64,000 bases of DNA from Paraspadella gotoi. Its lineage: Eukaryota > Chaetognatha. A program made the translations under genes and the position numbers. The notes under the pieces are model-generated. The model saw nothing but the letters and a program-made list of their open reading frames with translations, was not told the DNA's origin and did not search any database. This document shows, piece by piece, positions 23,801 through 38,000 of the stretch (positions within the stretch are counted from its first letter, which is position 1; the number at the start of each line of letters is the position of its first letter). The stretch covers positions 3,970,699 through 4,034,698 of the forward strand of contig CM119264.1 in the NCBI GenBank assembly GCA_051294375.1. The letters run 5' to 3'.

Positions 23801-26800
23801 AAAATCATTTTATACATCTATATACAATTTATTAATAAAAAATTCGTACATAGTGACACTGCATCGTCGTAAGAAGTTATACGTCGTTTACTATACGCAT
23901 CTCGCCGACATATGACTAGATACTGTAGATCTTTATCCTAATAGAATTGTGGAGTCGCTAACTGCAATGGTGGCGTGATTCTCTCGCTATGTGCTCGGCG
24001 GTACTTCTACTGAGTATTTGGATATTATAGCGTCGCCTAAACATTTACACAAAACCCTCAATCAATACCTCTTACACGCCCCTCTATAACTCCCACCAAC
24101 CTTGGGGTCCACTAACCATAACGCTCCTCTAGCTACCGTCTCAAATGAGAAGCCATATCTTAATACAATCTTCCACTCTACTCTCGATCGTGTCAGCGAG
24201 CTCCTTCTGTGTCCCTAACCGCCTCTCTCATCCCTTCACTCGCACCCTCTACTGTCTCCTCACATTAATTTTATCTTTCAATAAAACGGTGTAAGTCCCA
24301 GCCTCAAACCCTATGAAAGGCTGTCCTAGTGAGTTGTTATCTATAAAATCAGCGTGACGCCGACGGACGACGACTAACGTCACAAAGGCAAGGCGATTAC
24401 ATAAATGATGATATAAAATAGAGTCAGCGCCACCCGCAACTCGACCTGTGTTCCTGGTCTCGATAATAATACTAGTGCGCTTCTAGCCCATTCTTTATAA
24501 ATCATTTTGGTTCATTTCGTAGAGTTAAAGTTTTTTCAGAAATTTTGAAGTTTCATTGTGAAGTTTTCCTTCAAATCAAACTTCAGACCGCACCCATTGA
24601 CAAGAGTTCTGGTGCTAACTTATAGTCTCGGTAATAGTTTTGGCTAAGTAATATATTAGTTACAAGACCCTGCATAAAGCGACGGCAGAACCGTGTGTAC
24701 TGGCCCGCAGTCGCAGAATGAAACCGGCTAGACCTTAACCACATCCAATCTACTAGCTCACCCCTCCGATTTATACCTTTCAATTTTATTGTTTATCTCT
24801 TATTAATCCATTCGCGACAAACTCTTTCGATTGAACTCGTTCACTAATATACTGCCCCGTTAAACGCACGCTGGGCGATCTCTCAGATCTAAGCTCTTCG
24901 GTCTCTCATCCTCTCTGTGTATCTGTGCCATTCGTGTGTGTCTTTTCTGCCCTGGCTGCGTCTTCTGCGTGTCTATTTGTTCGTAGCTCGTGTCTTAGTC
25001 GTAGTCTGTCTTATGTCTGCTCTGTTCTGTCTTATTCGTATACTTGTGGACTGTGTTTTCTCTCCTCTGGTCTCTGTTTTAGTTCATCTTTGTTGACTTT
25101 AATGCCAACTTGGTGGGTAGTTATAATTCTCCCCCGCGTACATATCTAGTGATCTAGATATATGTGGTTGGTCTTATTGGATGGCAAACTTATACTGGAG
25201 GCTCTTTCTCATAACTCTGCTCGTCACACATACTCTCTCGGCTTTCGTCGCTCTCGTGGTGCTGGCCTCTGGTGCATCTCGAAATTTACCAAATAGCATA
25301 ATATGTCTCTACAGATTATTACATCTCTCATTACTCTTGTATCTTACTTCATCTCATTGCTGTCATAACATGATACTTATACTGCAATTAGTCTTTCGTC
25401 GTGCTATGCGTTGTCTAATGCATCATCAATACTCGCTCTCTCCTCTTCACTTCTTCGTCTCGTCAAGTAGGTGCCGATAAAAGTCGAAAAATATAATCCG
25501 CTAAATAGCAACTTCTCTCAGAAAGTATATATAGTGTGAAGTCATTAACCCCTCAATATATAAACCAAAAAAACAACACATAAATAAACAATCGTTTGGA
25601 AGAATAAATTAGCCGCAGTTTGGTCGAGAGTCTCATAAAGGATCTCTGCTCGATCGAAAGGAAATCGCCGCTGCTGATAAGACAGAACCAGAACGTGTGA
25701 AGGTCCAGGAGTCCGGCGTCCCGTATCTTATGTGAGCTTTAGTCTGGCCAGCTCGACCAGATTAAATATGATTTCGACCTATTATATCTACCCTCCGTTC
25801 GCTCATTTTGATGACGCGTAAGATTTTTTGCGTCCTTCCTGATCAATATCCTAGTACCCTTGCACAATCCATAATCATATCATAGTAATGGTTGAGCAAG
25901 TATGAGCTTTCCTTGACGTAAATGAAATTGAGGTATTGCTGGTGAGATGGAAACTATGGCAATGTAAAAGAACTCGATGTAGATTGTGAGACGCAGATCC
26001 TGGGTTGGCAGGCTGAGGAAGGGGCATTCGCATTTGTTTATTCTCTTGTCAAAGTCAGGATACAGAGGACATCTGTAGATAAGTGACGAAGAAGAGAACA
26101 AGAGGCAGAACAAAAGCAGAGTGAGAGCTCGCTTTCTTGAGAGTGAGACCAAGACACATGCGTCGACCACTATAGGTATCCGAATCTCTATTATCAAAAA
26201 GTATTTAATAGAAAACTGTATTAAATAAAAATATAGAAGGTGATATGGCGACCCAGACGTCATTGTCGTTTTCCAATCTTGTGATCGTACAGCATCACAA
26301 AGTTGTAACAGAAAAATTCGCAATTACTGAAATGGGTCTATAGAAGAAGAATAATTAAAGCTCAGGAACACATGCCATGTAATTGACAGCAAAATCGGAA
26401 GCGTACGTGGATAAGCCAATCTGTTAGCAGAATGTCCATCTGTCGAGCGGATGGTCTCGCGCAAGGGCCTAAGCTCAAAATTTTCTTTACTCCCTATACA
26501 TTTTGTTTTTGGTACGTGATCGCTGCCTTGTATGATTCTCATTGACTGATCAGTGGCGGAAAGTGAAACCTCGTAGTCCAGAGTTTGTGATAAATCGTCT
26601 ACTGTATTAGTAACCAGTAACAAGTAAAAAGATGAATCTAAACGATCGGAGATTCTAAGAGTTGCGTATCCGCGAGGGTCAGATTACAGGTTGCATGAAT
26701 CTCTTCCTCTGTGGCAACAGACCTGTGTGCCACATCGATAATGTCTATACTTTTCCAGACGCTTGTGCTTAAGCTCCTGTGTCTATATTGTGTGATACAC

Positions 26801-29800
26801 TCTCTAATTATTGCTAACTTCAATAGATTTAGACATTATTTTTGCCATCATTTCATATTCTCTTGCTGTACAAAAGAATACTACTCGTTAAAAATAACTC
26901 TGGAATTCATCAGAAGCTTAGTCTATGAGCAGAGCTCGGTGATTTCTATTTGATCCTGCTAATTATAAACTATGATTTATCTTTTTTCTCTCCATACTGC
27001 TTCTAAATATGAGCCACGCTTTATAAAAAAAAGGATTGGCTATGAGTCCAGCCTATAGTATATCTTACTACTCTAAAATGAACATAGCCAAATCACTGGG
27101 TGAAATTTCTATGCGTCAATATTTATCGGTCAAGCATTATATTCTTTACGTTAGTATAACAATTCTAATGAAAAGGTGATTCTTTGGACTCCTAATTATT
27201 TAAGATGAAACTAAAGAACATAATGATTTAAATTGACTGCCGTGGAAAATGGTCTTTATCGCTCCTCTTGGTGACTACACTTAAAGGCTTAGGCAAAATA
27301 AAAACGGTCGCACACTATATATGTGAAAAACTTTTTGTCAGTATTTTTAACACTATTATTTTTACTCGTCTTGAACCTCTTACTCTATATATTTCTCTCT
27401 CTCTCTGTCTGTCTGCTGCCCTACAATATCTACACCAACTTTTTATCATCAATTTCATCTCTTTGTAGATACATCCTTGCATTCTTTCACCTTGTACCTT
27501 CTATTTGTCTCACCTCTTCTCTATCTCTGCTCCTTCTCTCCTCTTCATCTCATGAATTACATTTTCACCTCTCTGATATATCATTCTTTTCTCTTACTCT
27601 TTATACTAACGTTCTTCCTCTTCTCCCAGTATATTATCGTATACCACTCTTTTCTCGTTACGCTATATTTAATTCACTTTTGCCAACTTAGTTTCTTTCA
27701 TACATTTGCTCTCTACCTCTCTTATCTGTGTTTCTCATTCCAATGTCTATGTGTTTGCTTATTTTATAATACTGTGGTATGTATAAACTCTCTAACTACT
27801 TATTAGTACAATCAATGGATGACTCTCCAATCCTGGGTCCGGACAAAAAGACGGCTCAGCTGGAAGATGTGTGAGAATCGGTTCCAGCAGCCAGCTGCCA
27901 GGCTCTGACAAGACTGACCTAGTGACCACGTCTGCAGCAGAGAAGAGTGGTTCAAGCTTCGCAGCGAATAACAGGATCTCGTCGACTAAGGGTGCGCATT
28001 CCCAAACCCACCCATCGCAGCCAATGAAGACCATACCAAATGAACCAGCTACCAATCTACAATTGCGTGACCACTCATAACTGACAGGCCCTACATTACA
28101 ATGAGGGGGAGGGCACAGCCTCACATTTGCAGCTCTCCTCTTCTTCCTGTTCTATTATTACTTATACACAATTCAAATTGTCCCTTCATTTTCAAATACT
28201 GAACATAGTTAAATTATTCAAGTTAGTTGTTATTAATTTATTACTCCCTACTATCATTTAGTTTATAAATTATTGTTATACATTGTTCATAATGTAAAAG
28301 GGTAATAGATTTAATTATCCTAACTACATTTTTCTTCTCTCACACTTCAATATTCCTTCCTCCTATGTCTCTCTCTATCTACCTATTGTTATCACTTCTC
28401 CTCAATCTCGACTCCGTTTATCCCTCTGCTTCAAAACCCACTCACTCTCTCCATCGTGCTCTTCTCTGACATCTCTCCTTCGCGCTGTCTGCGTGTCTCA
28501 TCTGCGTCACCTTCCTCTCTCGTCTCCTACCTCTCAAGAGCAAGCGTACCTTATTGTGAGATCCGGCACAAGGCGAAATAACTTATTAAGGAGAATTCAG
28601 GAACCGAAGTAGTAAGAATAGAGAGGTATGCTGATGAAGCGAAAGTGATAGATTCAGTTGTAAGCATGAACGACGTCTTATACACTCGGATTAGCTGCAG
28701 AGATGCGGAGAGTCTACTCTTTATATCCGAGAATGGACCTACGTTGTAGATAATAATGAGAGAGGACGCGCTCTCGCGTATTACGCGATACCTCCGCTAT
28801 TGAACGCGAAGAGGAAGTGAAAGAATGAGCAGAGTATAACCAAGTATTCGAGCATGAGAGTGAGCAAGTTAGGTGAGATTACAAGGAAGAGATGAAGAAC
28901 AAATCTGTTGGGTACGAACGTATGATTATACTTAGTATCTAAAGATTTGTTGACTTACTCCTGAGCCGGCCTTATTACATTCATTATAAAAAAAAATCGA
29001 GCAGACATCTTTGAAAGGCGCATAAGTTATTTTCCGCAACAGAGAAGCTGTCAGATATTAGAGGAAAGTGTAATTTCCTGACGCTTCCCATTTCACTAAA
29101 AGACGGCCCCGGGATTTGTCTAAATTTTTCCTTGCAGCGTTTATGCGTGTGTCCTTCATGCTCTTCATCTAGCTATGGAATACTATAACAAATAACGTCA
29201 AAGAAACGAGCTTAGTTTTCAGAATATTTAAACTCTCGCTCCTTTATCGTGATTTTTCTCACATCTACAATATAAATACAGTGCGCTTTATCGCAATATG
29301 TATTGTCTCGCGCTAGCTCTAGAAGTAGTTTAAAGATTTATATGCGTACTATATTAATTAGGTTATATCAAATCCACGCGTGTGATGACGCGTAACCATC
29401 TTTAATAGTTGGTATAGATGTGTGACCATTGATCATATTGTTGTTGTCAAATAGTTGCAGTTGTCCGTTTTAGCTTCACTCTCAGTAGAATCACATCGAG
29501 ATCTTTGGTTGAGATAACGTCCTCCTCTCAGCCTCTCCCATAGTATGTGCTTGTCAGAACTGTTTTGCCTGATCTCTCGTAGAATAGCATAATCACTGGC
29601 CTAAGAGAGATACAGCTGCATCCAATGATATAGAGAGGAGATAGTCTCACGTTCGAACTCTCCGCCTCGATAGGCCATCAGCGCGATAGTAAGAAACGCT
29701 CAGATTACCGGCTAAGATTTCATATGAGAGGTATTGGAGAGAGAAGATGAACTAGTATAGTAGATAGATATACAGAGTTATAGAGCATATGAGATGAAAG

Positions 29801-31500
29801 AATGAGAGAGTGTAGTGACGAGAGATAGTGAGAGTGAGCGAAAGGAGGAAGCAATATAGCAGTGTATAGCGAGAGGGAAGAGACGAAGAGATATTTTAAT
29901 TAGTTGTGAAGATTATTACTTAACGAAATCTCTAAGCAGAATTAACAAAATACATTGTGCTTAATTATATGATAGCGACGATTATCGCGCGCGCATTTAT
30001 ACCAAATCTTTATCTAATTAAGGAGTCAAAGAGTGAGAGAGTGAGAGAGTGATAACTGGTGTTATAGCACGGTGATGTTTAAGTACACTCGGTCGGAAAA
30101 TATACTATAAAATATTTTCTCTCTCTCTTCTTTAATAAGAAAATATATGAGGGGAATAATGTGTCAGGAATATGGATGCAAGATAGAAGATACAAAGGAG
30201 GAACGGATACATCTCTAGTGGTCAAAATTCAGAAGCTTCCGCGATAGAATCTCCTCTCTGAAACGAGTTTGGTAATACCAGCCCTAAACTAAATAGAATG
30301 CCCATATGTCTTAATATGATTAGTTGGCTGAACGAAAATAGCCCTTTAAACATTACAGTTCTAATTAAAATATTAAAGCAAATATAAACAAATAAGACAT
30401 AGACAATAAAAACATACTTTACTCACCATGAATAATTTAAATCAAACTCTACACAAAGATAAATGAATGTACCTCGATATTCAACGCTTCTACGCCCCAT
30501 ACTCTTGTTACTGAAAATTTCAATACAATTAAAATACAATTAGCTATATTTTACAATAAAAAAATATAAATAAAGTAATTTTATTCATACATGTTGACAT
30601 TAAGATTTAATTTGTGTTCATAATGAATACAGAAATATTGCAGAGATTACAAAAATTTGTGATCTTAATCAATAAATAGATAGATAACTAAGAAAAACAG
30701 AAGAAATGTTATAGAGTGTTTACACAGTAAGTCATAAAAAAAAAAAGATAAATCAAACGAAAATCATACAACGTTGAAATATATCAACTCTACATCAATA
30801 AATACGTCAACATATACGATCGCGCTGATCCGAATCTCGTTGGTCGTCTATGCGCCAAACGTGCGACTCCGCGTCGACCGATCCGCTCCATAAAAGAGTT
30901 AATAACGAGAATAGATGGATGAGATTCACGATCGAGCCGCGGACAGGATCAGCTGCAGTACCCGGCGACGTAGAGCTATGCGGCTGCGCGCGCCCAGACG
31001 ATAAGCGCTCAACGGCGATGGTCAGCTCGTGAATTGTATTTTCTGATATTATCAAAGATTTTTTCATCGGATCGAATCTAATGACATTTCTTGTGACATT
31101 TTGAGAAGAAAGGATGAGACTAATTGGGATGTGTAGAGAGGTTGTGAGGAGAAGACACAGACAGCGTGGTTTCACTACTACTAGGTGATAAGTTTTTCTC
31201 TCTCCTTTCTTTTCAGTCTGTGTGTGCTAATTGATCTAATTTTATTTTCATTCCTTGACCTTTGTGTTCTCATTGTTTTCATCGTCTCGTTCTCATCAAT
31301 GTCTATTTCTAGTTCTCTTTATCTTTTTTTTCCTTCTTGGTCTTTTTCTTCATTTTCCTTGACTTTTCTCTACATTCACTCTTGCTCTCGTTCTCTTTTC
31401 TACTAGCATATGAAAAATTGTTACACTTTATTTAAGGTTAGCGCGTTTCTCATTTCTGTGTCTCTCTCTCCTCACTCTCATCCTTCTCATATCTTCCTTT
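23800..31500. other. Unstructured stretch, no gene or repeat recognised; possible low-quality sequence
   Basis: About 7.7 kb with no long microsatellites, no interspersed repeats and no convincing exon, unlike every other part of the window. Composition is closer to even, and short words (CTCTC, GAGAG) appear only in fragments. It lies between a 25-N gap and an error-rich second copy of the 17.9-22.3 kb locus. A GC-balanced island at 27815-28125 has open frames on both strands but no recognised product. Confidence 0.45.
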
Positions 31501-34500
31501 TCCCGGCAGAGATTTCGTACAACTCATGTTCCAACTAATTAGGGCAAAACGTCCTTGTTTATGTCAACGCGTTGCTTCGAATTACATTTCTCTTTCCTAC
31601 CTCTCTGTCCGCCAACTTGCACGAGTGCTAGTCTCATATTGAGAAATTACATCCTCTCTCCGCTGGAACATGTATCGACGCAAAGTTTAGGCCTCAATTA
31701 TCCGTTTTTCACCCGTCGCTCTGTTTTTCCTTCGGTCTCGCTCGCTCGTCTCGTCTCGTTCGTCGCTCCGGTTCCCGTTTTCCCACTTCGACCGGCTATC
31801 GATCCCTCCTGATTTCCATTGTTTCTATTTACATTTCGCCGCCGATCGACTCTCTCTTCCGTCTTCTTCCGGGTCTCCGCTCCATTTCGCTCCCGCGCCT
31901 CCACGTTACAGTAACCGGCCCGAGACACACCTGTGGATAAGAGTAAACGCCACGACGACCGTGACATCGAGTTAGAAGAGCACGGGAATGTCGGTGGGAT
32001 CTCCCCCGGCTTTTTCTCCCCGGTATTTCGTGTGGTATTTACAACTTGTTATTTGAAGGATGAATGGATATTGGATGTCGGCGCAGTTTCGATGCCATTC
32101 CTCGCAAAACGCTGCCCGTCAAGAATCGTGGTCCACCCCGACTCCCGAGCGAAGACAAAATAGATAATAATAATTGAGTATAATAGGAATCTCTGCTCCC
32201 TTTATATTACTTTAAATAATGCGCGGAATGAATTACCCGGGAAAATGACGAAAAGAATCTGGCGACGTTCTTTCCGCTCACGTCTTCGGCCTGTCCTCTC
32301 TTATCTTTCGTTCTCTCATTCGTCGTGTCTCGCTTCTGACTTCCGAGGGCCAACGGGCCTCGCTGGCCGAATGCCGGAACACCCGATTCCGCCACGGACC
32401 GCCAGGGATTAAACCGGTTCCCGAAGTTAGCGTCAACGTCCCCAGGGACAGCGATTGTAGTCTGCGAAAAAAGGCAATGGGAAGCATAGTGGAGCCACAA
32501 GATGAGGGCAAGAGCAGACAGGAGACGAGACAGCTAGGCCCAAGGAGAAATCAACAGGGGAGCTCCGGAAAGTAGGCAGAGGATGTGAAATGAGAACGGA
32601 GAGAACGATTATGAATGGCAGAAGGAGTTTCGGAATCACTGACGGGTGACTTTTGGCGTCTTTACATTTTAACAAGAGGACGCGGGAGTACAGAAGGTGA
32701 AGGATGAGGGCCGCTGCTGGTAAAATCTGAAAGTCTCGGGGGTGTGGTGTGGAGACAAAACAAAGACGTTTTGTAAAAAGCATAAAGATTAAAAGTTTGA
32801 TAGCGGAGGAAAAAGCAAATAAAAAGAAACTTCAATAATAACAAATCATTACATAAAAATCTAAGAAATTTACAAATAACAAAATACCATACATACATAT
32901 GCAGCAACAGCGGTCAGATATTTGAGCGCGGAATTTCTTCGATCTTTTTGTGCCACCTGCGCCATCGCCTTCTTCAATATTTCCTTGGAAGAATGGCGCC
33001 CTAAATGCGTGAGTCACATGTTTCGCGGCGTTCGTCGGTGGCGTCGAATGCTCTTCTCAAGGCGGAATCGAACGTTTCGATCTCAGAATTTGTGCACGTG
33101 GGGTGAAGTGGGGTTGAATTGTTGTTTAATGTTCATAATGATGTTTATAGGTATTACTGTTTAAAGATGATTGAAAACAAAAAAAGTCTGAACTCTGCTG
33201 CTCTCGTCTCTCTCTCTGCTCTCTTCTCTCTCTCTCTCGCTCTGTCTCTCTCTCTCTCTCCGTTCCATCGTCTCTCTCTCTCTCTACAGGCCCGCTATCT
33301 CCCGAAGCCGTCATTTCACGCTCCCTCTCCAAAGTCGTGCGCGTCTCCGTGGCGTCAAGGCAACTGCCGCTTCGGGGAATTTTTTCACCAAATTTCTTTC
33401 TGGCGAAACCAATGGGCGCATGCGGGATACGCTCTTCGTTAGGTTCAGGAGAAGTGCTGCTGCGGCCTGGCCGGTCCGCTGCGTCCGAAGCGGAGTCCTG
33501 CGTCGACGCCGCACTCTCGCGGTTTCATCGCTCGGACCGGCGCCGTTCCGTCCTTCGCTTTCTCCCTTCGGGCGCCCGCGCGTGGACGGACGGTCTGGAA
33601 TTCCTCGGACAGGCGTCCGTGGGCGTGACGATGACGTGGGGCGCGTCGGCCTTTGGCTTCTTCCGTCCTCTTTCCTCGGCCACTTTTCGTCCGGGGGATG
33701 ACGGTGGACAAGATCGGTGGGGAATGATGAAGAACGAGCGCTGGGGACCGATTTCACTCCAAAGTCGCGCCCCTTCTTTTGCGGCTCGAAGACATATAAG
33801 AACATCAAATACCCTCTCTCGTTGCGAGGCGCTGAGGGAGAGATACGAGAAATTTCAGAGACGCAAAGATGGCACAGAAATACGAAGTCGCTGGAGCGGA
33901 GAAGTGGCCGTGCTTGGTGGACAATGGAGCTGCTGGAGGGAAGGAACACGCCCTTCGTTAACGGTGGCTAGGATAGTTATAGGGCCTTGGCAGTTGAAGA
34001 TCGGGGAGGGATAAAAAAAACCAAAAATGATATCCAAAAGAAATTTGATGACGTCGAAAGTGTAAGGGAACTGTATTTTTATCTTACTGTTGTGGTCTCA
34101 TCGAGAAAAACGGCGGCTACAGTTAGAAAAAGAAAATATAGAGTTAACTAGTAGTCAGTCGTACGTCGTTTTTGGGGAACTAATTTCATAAAACCAAACT
34201 CTGATTAACTAAAAGTATTTGACCATTTCCTATTATGGGATCGAATATTTCAAGATAGAAGATCACCATTTATTCTTAAGTGTATAGTTTCTTAAACGGT
34301 TTTATAAATAAAATTCTACAATAGATAACAGGATTTATTGGTTTCAAGGCTCAAAAGACAACGTCGATTTATAACTACCAATAAGCGCTTATAAAATAGA
34401 CCAATTTCACCCAAAATTAATAATGGAAAAACTCCATAGAAAAAAGATTTCCTAAGATGCTAACACACGTTTTAGGCAAATGGCGATTTTTCTTTCTAGC

Positions 34501-34600
34501 CCCGTGGTTTTCAGTGTGTCACATTGTAATTTCAACGTAACTTCTTCATCTAACAATCCAATATAAATAAATTAAAAAAATAACATCGCAAACAAAACAG

Positions 34601-34957
34601 GATCGGGAGGTTCGCTTCTCCGCCCGAAAGTCGCCTCTCAGTCTGTGGGACGCATTCGACGTGGGTCCTTATACCGGCATCACGCGTTTAGGACTCGATC
34701 GTAATCCGCTCGCTAGTCAAGCGACTCGCTGGCAAGTCACAATGCTGCATTTGCACGCAAATGATGGGAGGAAGAATGGAGACTTGATTCTCAAGGTTGA
34801 GGAGAGTGCGCAGTTTTTGTATTTTTTTTTTGCTTTTTTGTTATATTGATTAAAGTTCGTTTTGTGCTTTTTTTGCTAATGTCCTAATTTTTATTTCTCT
34901 CTCTCTCTTTCCCCTCTGCTCCTCTCTCTTCCTGCCTCCTCTACCTCTCTCTCCCTC

Positions 34958-34993
<36 letters not shown>

Positions 34994-35051
34994 TCTCTCT
35001 CTGGTCATGTTTCAGCCACAAACATCGATAAAACTAAAACCTAAGGAATAG
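34601..35051 (+). CDS. Two plausible 3' coding exons visible only in the second copy
   Basis: Exon 34601-34795 follows an AAACAAAACAG acceptor and reads DREVRFSARKSPLSLWDAFD, then VGPYTGITRLGLDRNPLASQ, ATRWQVTMLHLHANDGRKNG and DLILK before GTTGAG. Exon 35016-35051 follows a long CT tract and TTTCAG, and continues in phase 0: PQTSIKLKPKE then TAG. The first exon would join the phase-1 donor of the preceding gene (the KFDESK exon) if one base at its 5' edge is a read insertion, giving an alternative C-terminus to NVDYNTL. Otherwise it belongs to another transcript. No family recognised. The equivalent region of the first copy is N. Confidence 0.45.
34897..35002. repeat. (CT)n-rich tract serving as a splice polypyrimidine tract
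   Basis: CT-rich run immediately upstream of the TTTCAG acceptor at 35011-35015. In this genome dinucleotide arrays can sit in the polypyrimidine position; the same occurs before 33290. Confidence 0.6.
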
Positions 35052-38000
35052 ATTGCAAAACTAAGTACAACGAACAACGCTCAACCCACTCCCCCCTCCC
35101 ACCGCCCCTATCCTCCCGCCCATCGTCCCGGCCAGGGCGAATTCTCCCGCGCCAGCGCCGGTCGGAAAGCAGAGCGAAGCCGCAGGCGCCGTCAGCCGAA
35201 GCGAGAAAGTCGGCGTGGTAAGGTGGAGTGTGGCGGCGACTGTGACGAACTCGTTGGCGGCGACGGTACGCGGCGTCATTGGTCATCGCCGGCCCGTCGA
35301 ACAATTCCTATCCGGGTGGAAAAAGACGGCGTCGATCGAGCGCCGTTTCTGGCGAGGAAGGAGGCGAGAGGAGGAGAGGAAGAGAAAGAAGGAGGAAGAG
35401 GAGGGAGCGGAATGATAAGGGGAACCGGCGAAGTGATGAGTACCGTGATAGAGCGGGACTGTAGTGGAGTGAGAGCGGTGAGTGCGGATGAAGGTAGTTC
35501 AGATTCATGTTCAGGGAGTGATAGAGTGTGGTGGGAACAGCCATGGGATTGTAAAGCTGCTAGAAAACGGCAATGTTCGTTGGATGGCAGTATCTATAAT
35601 GATAGCAAAAAGTTATTTTATTCCTTTTTGGTTGAAAATATCTTTCCCTAAACCATTTTTTCTGATTAAAATGTAATGCAAGGAGGTCGCTGTGATTACC
35701 CATGGGGGCGGGCCTCTTCACTATTGATGTAGAACAAGCAAGCGAATTCTCATTGGATCACTCTTGCAACCTAAACAACGGGAATTTCCTGAGGGATTGA
35801 ACCTGGGAGGCTCGGGAACGAACGTTTCTTAAAGACGAGATAAGTTTAGCCGGGACTCAACTGAACCAATCCTCTAGACGAAACTCCGTACAACTAATCT
35901 TTCTGTTCTTAAAAAAAAAAAAAGTCGGAGACCGGAATTTTGGACGTATGTGAACAAACTGCAGTCGTTTTCAGGACAAATTTTTTGCTTTTGTGGCATT
36001 GTGATGCAAGAACTCTCTTCGAACAATAGCGAACTTAAGAGCAAACGAGACGAAAAAACAAAGAGTTTTTCTTTACCTCCCTTTTTACTTAATGGAGAGC
36101 AACCAGTCATTAATAATCAATGACGGACGGAACGCACACAAACCTAGCACCAACACACTTTGGCCAATGTCAACATGGCGGCGTCGCTGCGTCGCCATGC
36201 AAACGACCTTCGTCACTCTTCCTCTTCCCAACGCAATTTAAATTTTCCCGGCCCAAAATCGGCAACGTAAACAAACTTTATTTCCTTTTTAAAAGCTCAA
36301 CCGAAAAAAAATAATGAGAAGACAAAAGTGCTGGTTAGAGAGTTTACTGTTAATTTGATAAGGGTGAAGGAGGGAGTGGGAGGAAGAGGAGGAGGGAGGA
36401 GAAGGGAAGAGGAGGAAGAAGAGAGGAAGAGCAGGGGAGGCGGAAGAACCTTGAAGGAAATGAGAAAGCAGCCGTATATGCGACATATGCACGATACCCG
36501 ACGGCGTCTACTCGTATACAAATATTCGAGTGGTTGGGACTCACCGAGGATTATAGACGTATGAGCTGTCAGATAGACGAGAGATGCTTACGAATCTCTC
36601 TCTCGTGCAGATACTCTTCTCGGTCTCATCTCTCTCTCCTCTTCTCGTCTCTCTCTCGGTCGTATGTATCTATGATTATCGTGCCAATATTGCATTCAAC
36701 GAGCAGACCAGAACAATATCCCACCACATTCCTCTCTGTTCGGAATTCAATCCCACGTGGCGGTAGACGTCATAGTACTCCGCACCAGTCTACCATGATG
36801 TACGCATCTGTATCCATCGACCTCAGACCTAATATCGCATCTTTTTTAACGTAAGATGATGAAACAATAAACGGACCTGTAGGACATTTGCAGCCTCTCG
36901 AAACTTGAGTGGCGGGAAAATTTCGTGCGATGCAGGAGGCGATCTTGCGACGTCAAGCGTCTGGGAGGAGATGAATAGCAACTCGGAGCGAATGTGAAAT
37001 GCTTTTCAAGGCGCAATAACACAACGTAGCACAATCCCCTTCGATAACGAGGTACAACCAGTTAGCGTAGAAAGATGTAACGGGCAACGATGTTGGAGCG
37101 CTGGTATCAATGCTTTTATCTCTTTGTATAATAAAACGTTTAAGTAATGTCGAAAGAGAGATCATATAAAACTCAAAAATTAAATTAGCATGATAATCAA
37201 AAGAAGAAAAAAAAGAAAACAAAGAGAAGCCAGTTGAAGAGATGACGCATTAGTGAAGAAGCAAAAATGATCATTTCCATTATTTTATACTTATTTATAT
37301 ACTTGGCTATAATGTCTTTTCAATTCTGGGCAAATCTTTCTTTATTCACTTCCTAAAAACCGTACGGGAATTTTATCTCTTCGCTTCACTTTTTGCGTCG
37401 TCTACTTAGTGCTTATTTTCAATTTTTGATTTATGTCATTTACTAACAGCAAAGTTTATCTTACAATATCTGCATAGGCGGCGGAGTTTGAGCTTGGTGT
37501 TCCTTTCTCTAATACGTGGGAAAGACGATGCAGTCTTGTAAAGTCGGCTCATCCCTCTCCTGACATCTCGTCTCTTCCATCTCATACGCATAAAATCATT
37601 CATCAAATATACAATTTCTCTGCTCTGTCTTCTCTATTCCTGTCATTTTCAATACTCTATACACGCTGAGTGAACCAGTGCTCTTTGTTGTCAACCTTTA
37701 CTCTCCTCTGTTACCTCCTCTCATCGAAGATAATCTCCTCTCTCATCCTCCTCCTCCCTATATACAATAGTTTTCCTCCTTATACACTACATAGGTTGTT
37801 TTTTCAATGATATGACCAATCAGGTGTTCCGATTTAGAACGAGACACCCTCTAAATATTTAAAAAAAAAGGTTCCCTTTCAGGACGACTCGAGGTGTTGA
37901 TATAAATACTTATATATAATAGCCAGAGAAGTTACCAGTTGGTGGAAAATGAAAAACAATAGCAGAGTGATATGGCATCTCTGTCGTGATAGTATCAAAA

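Larger units (their letters stand above)
31530..37290 (+). repeat. Second, indel-ridden copy of the 17.9-22.3 kb gene cluster
   Basis: Collinear same-strand similarity to about 17880-22296. Landmarks shared: GCCAACT-GCACG-GCTAG, the (TCG)n array (degraded), exon 1 of the membrane-protein gene (about 32215-32760), AAAAGCATAA, the TATGCAGCAACAG acceptor, GAATTTTTTCACCAAATTTC, the GCTCAAAAGACAACGTCGAT terminal exon (34350), the X-box region (36180-36205) and ATGACG-CATTAGTGAAGAAG. Short indels occur every few tens of bases and break all reading frames. It covers the N gaps of the first copy. Confidence 0.85.

Noticed and set aside
35223-35651. 142-codon + strand frame in the second copy
   Set aside because: It opens with GTG, passes through a purine-rich block that reads better as a minus-strand polypyrimidine tract plus CAG acceptor, and lies in error-prone sequence. 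It might contain real exon parts but I cannot support it.
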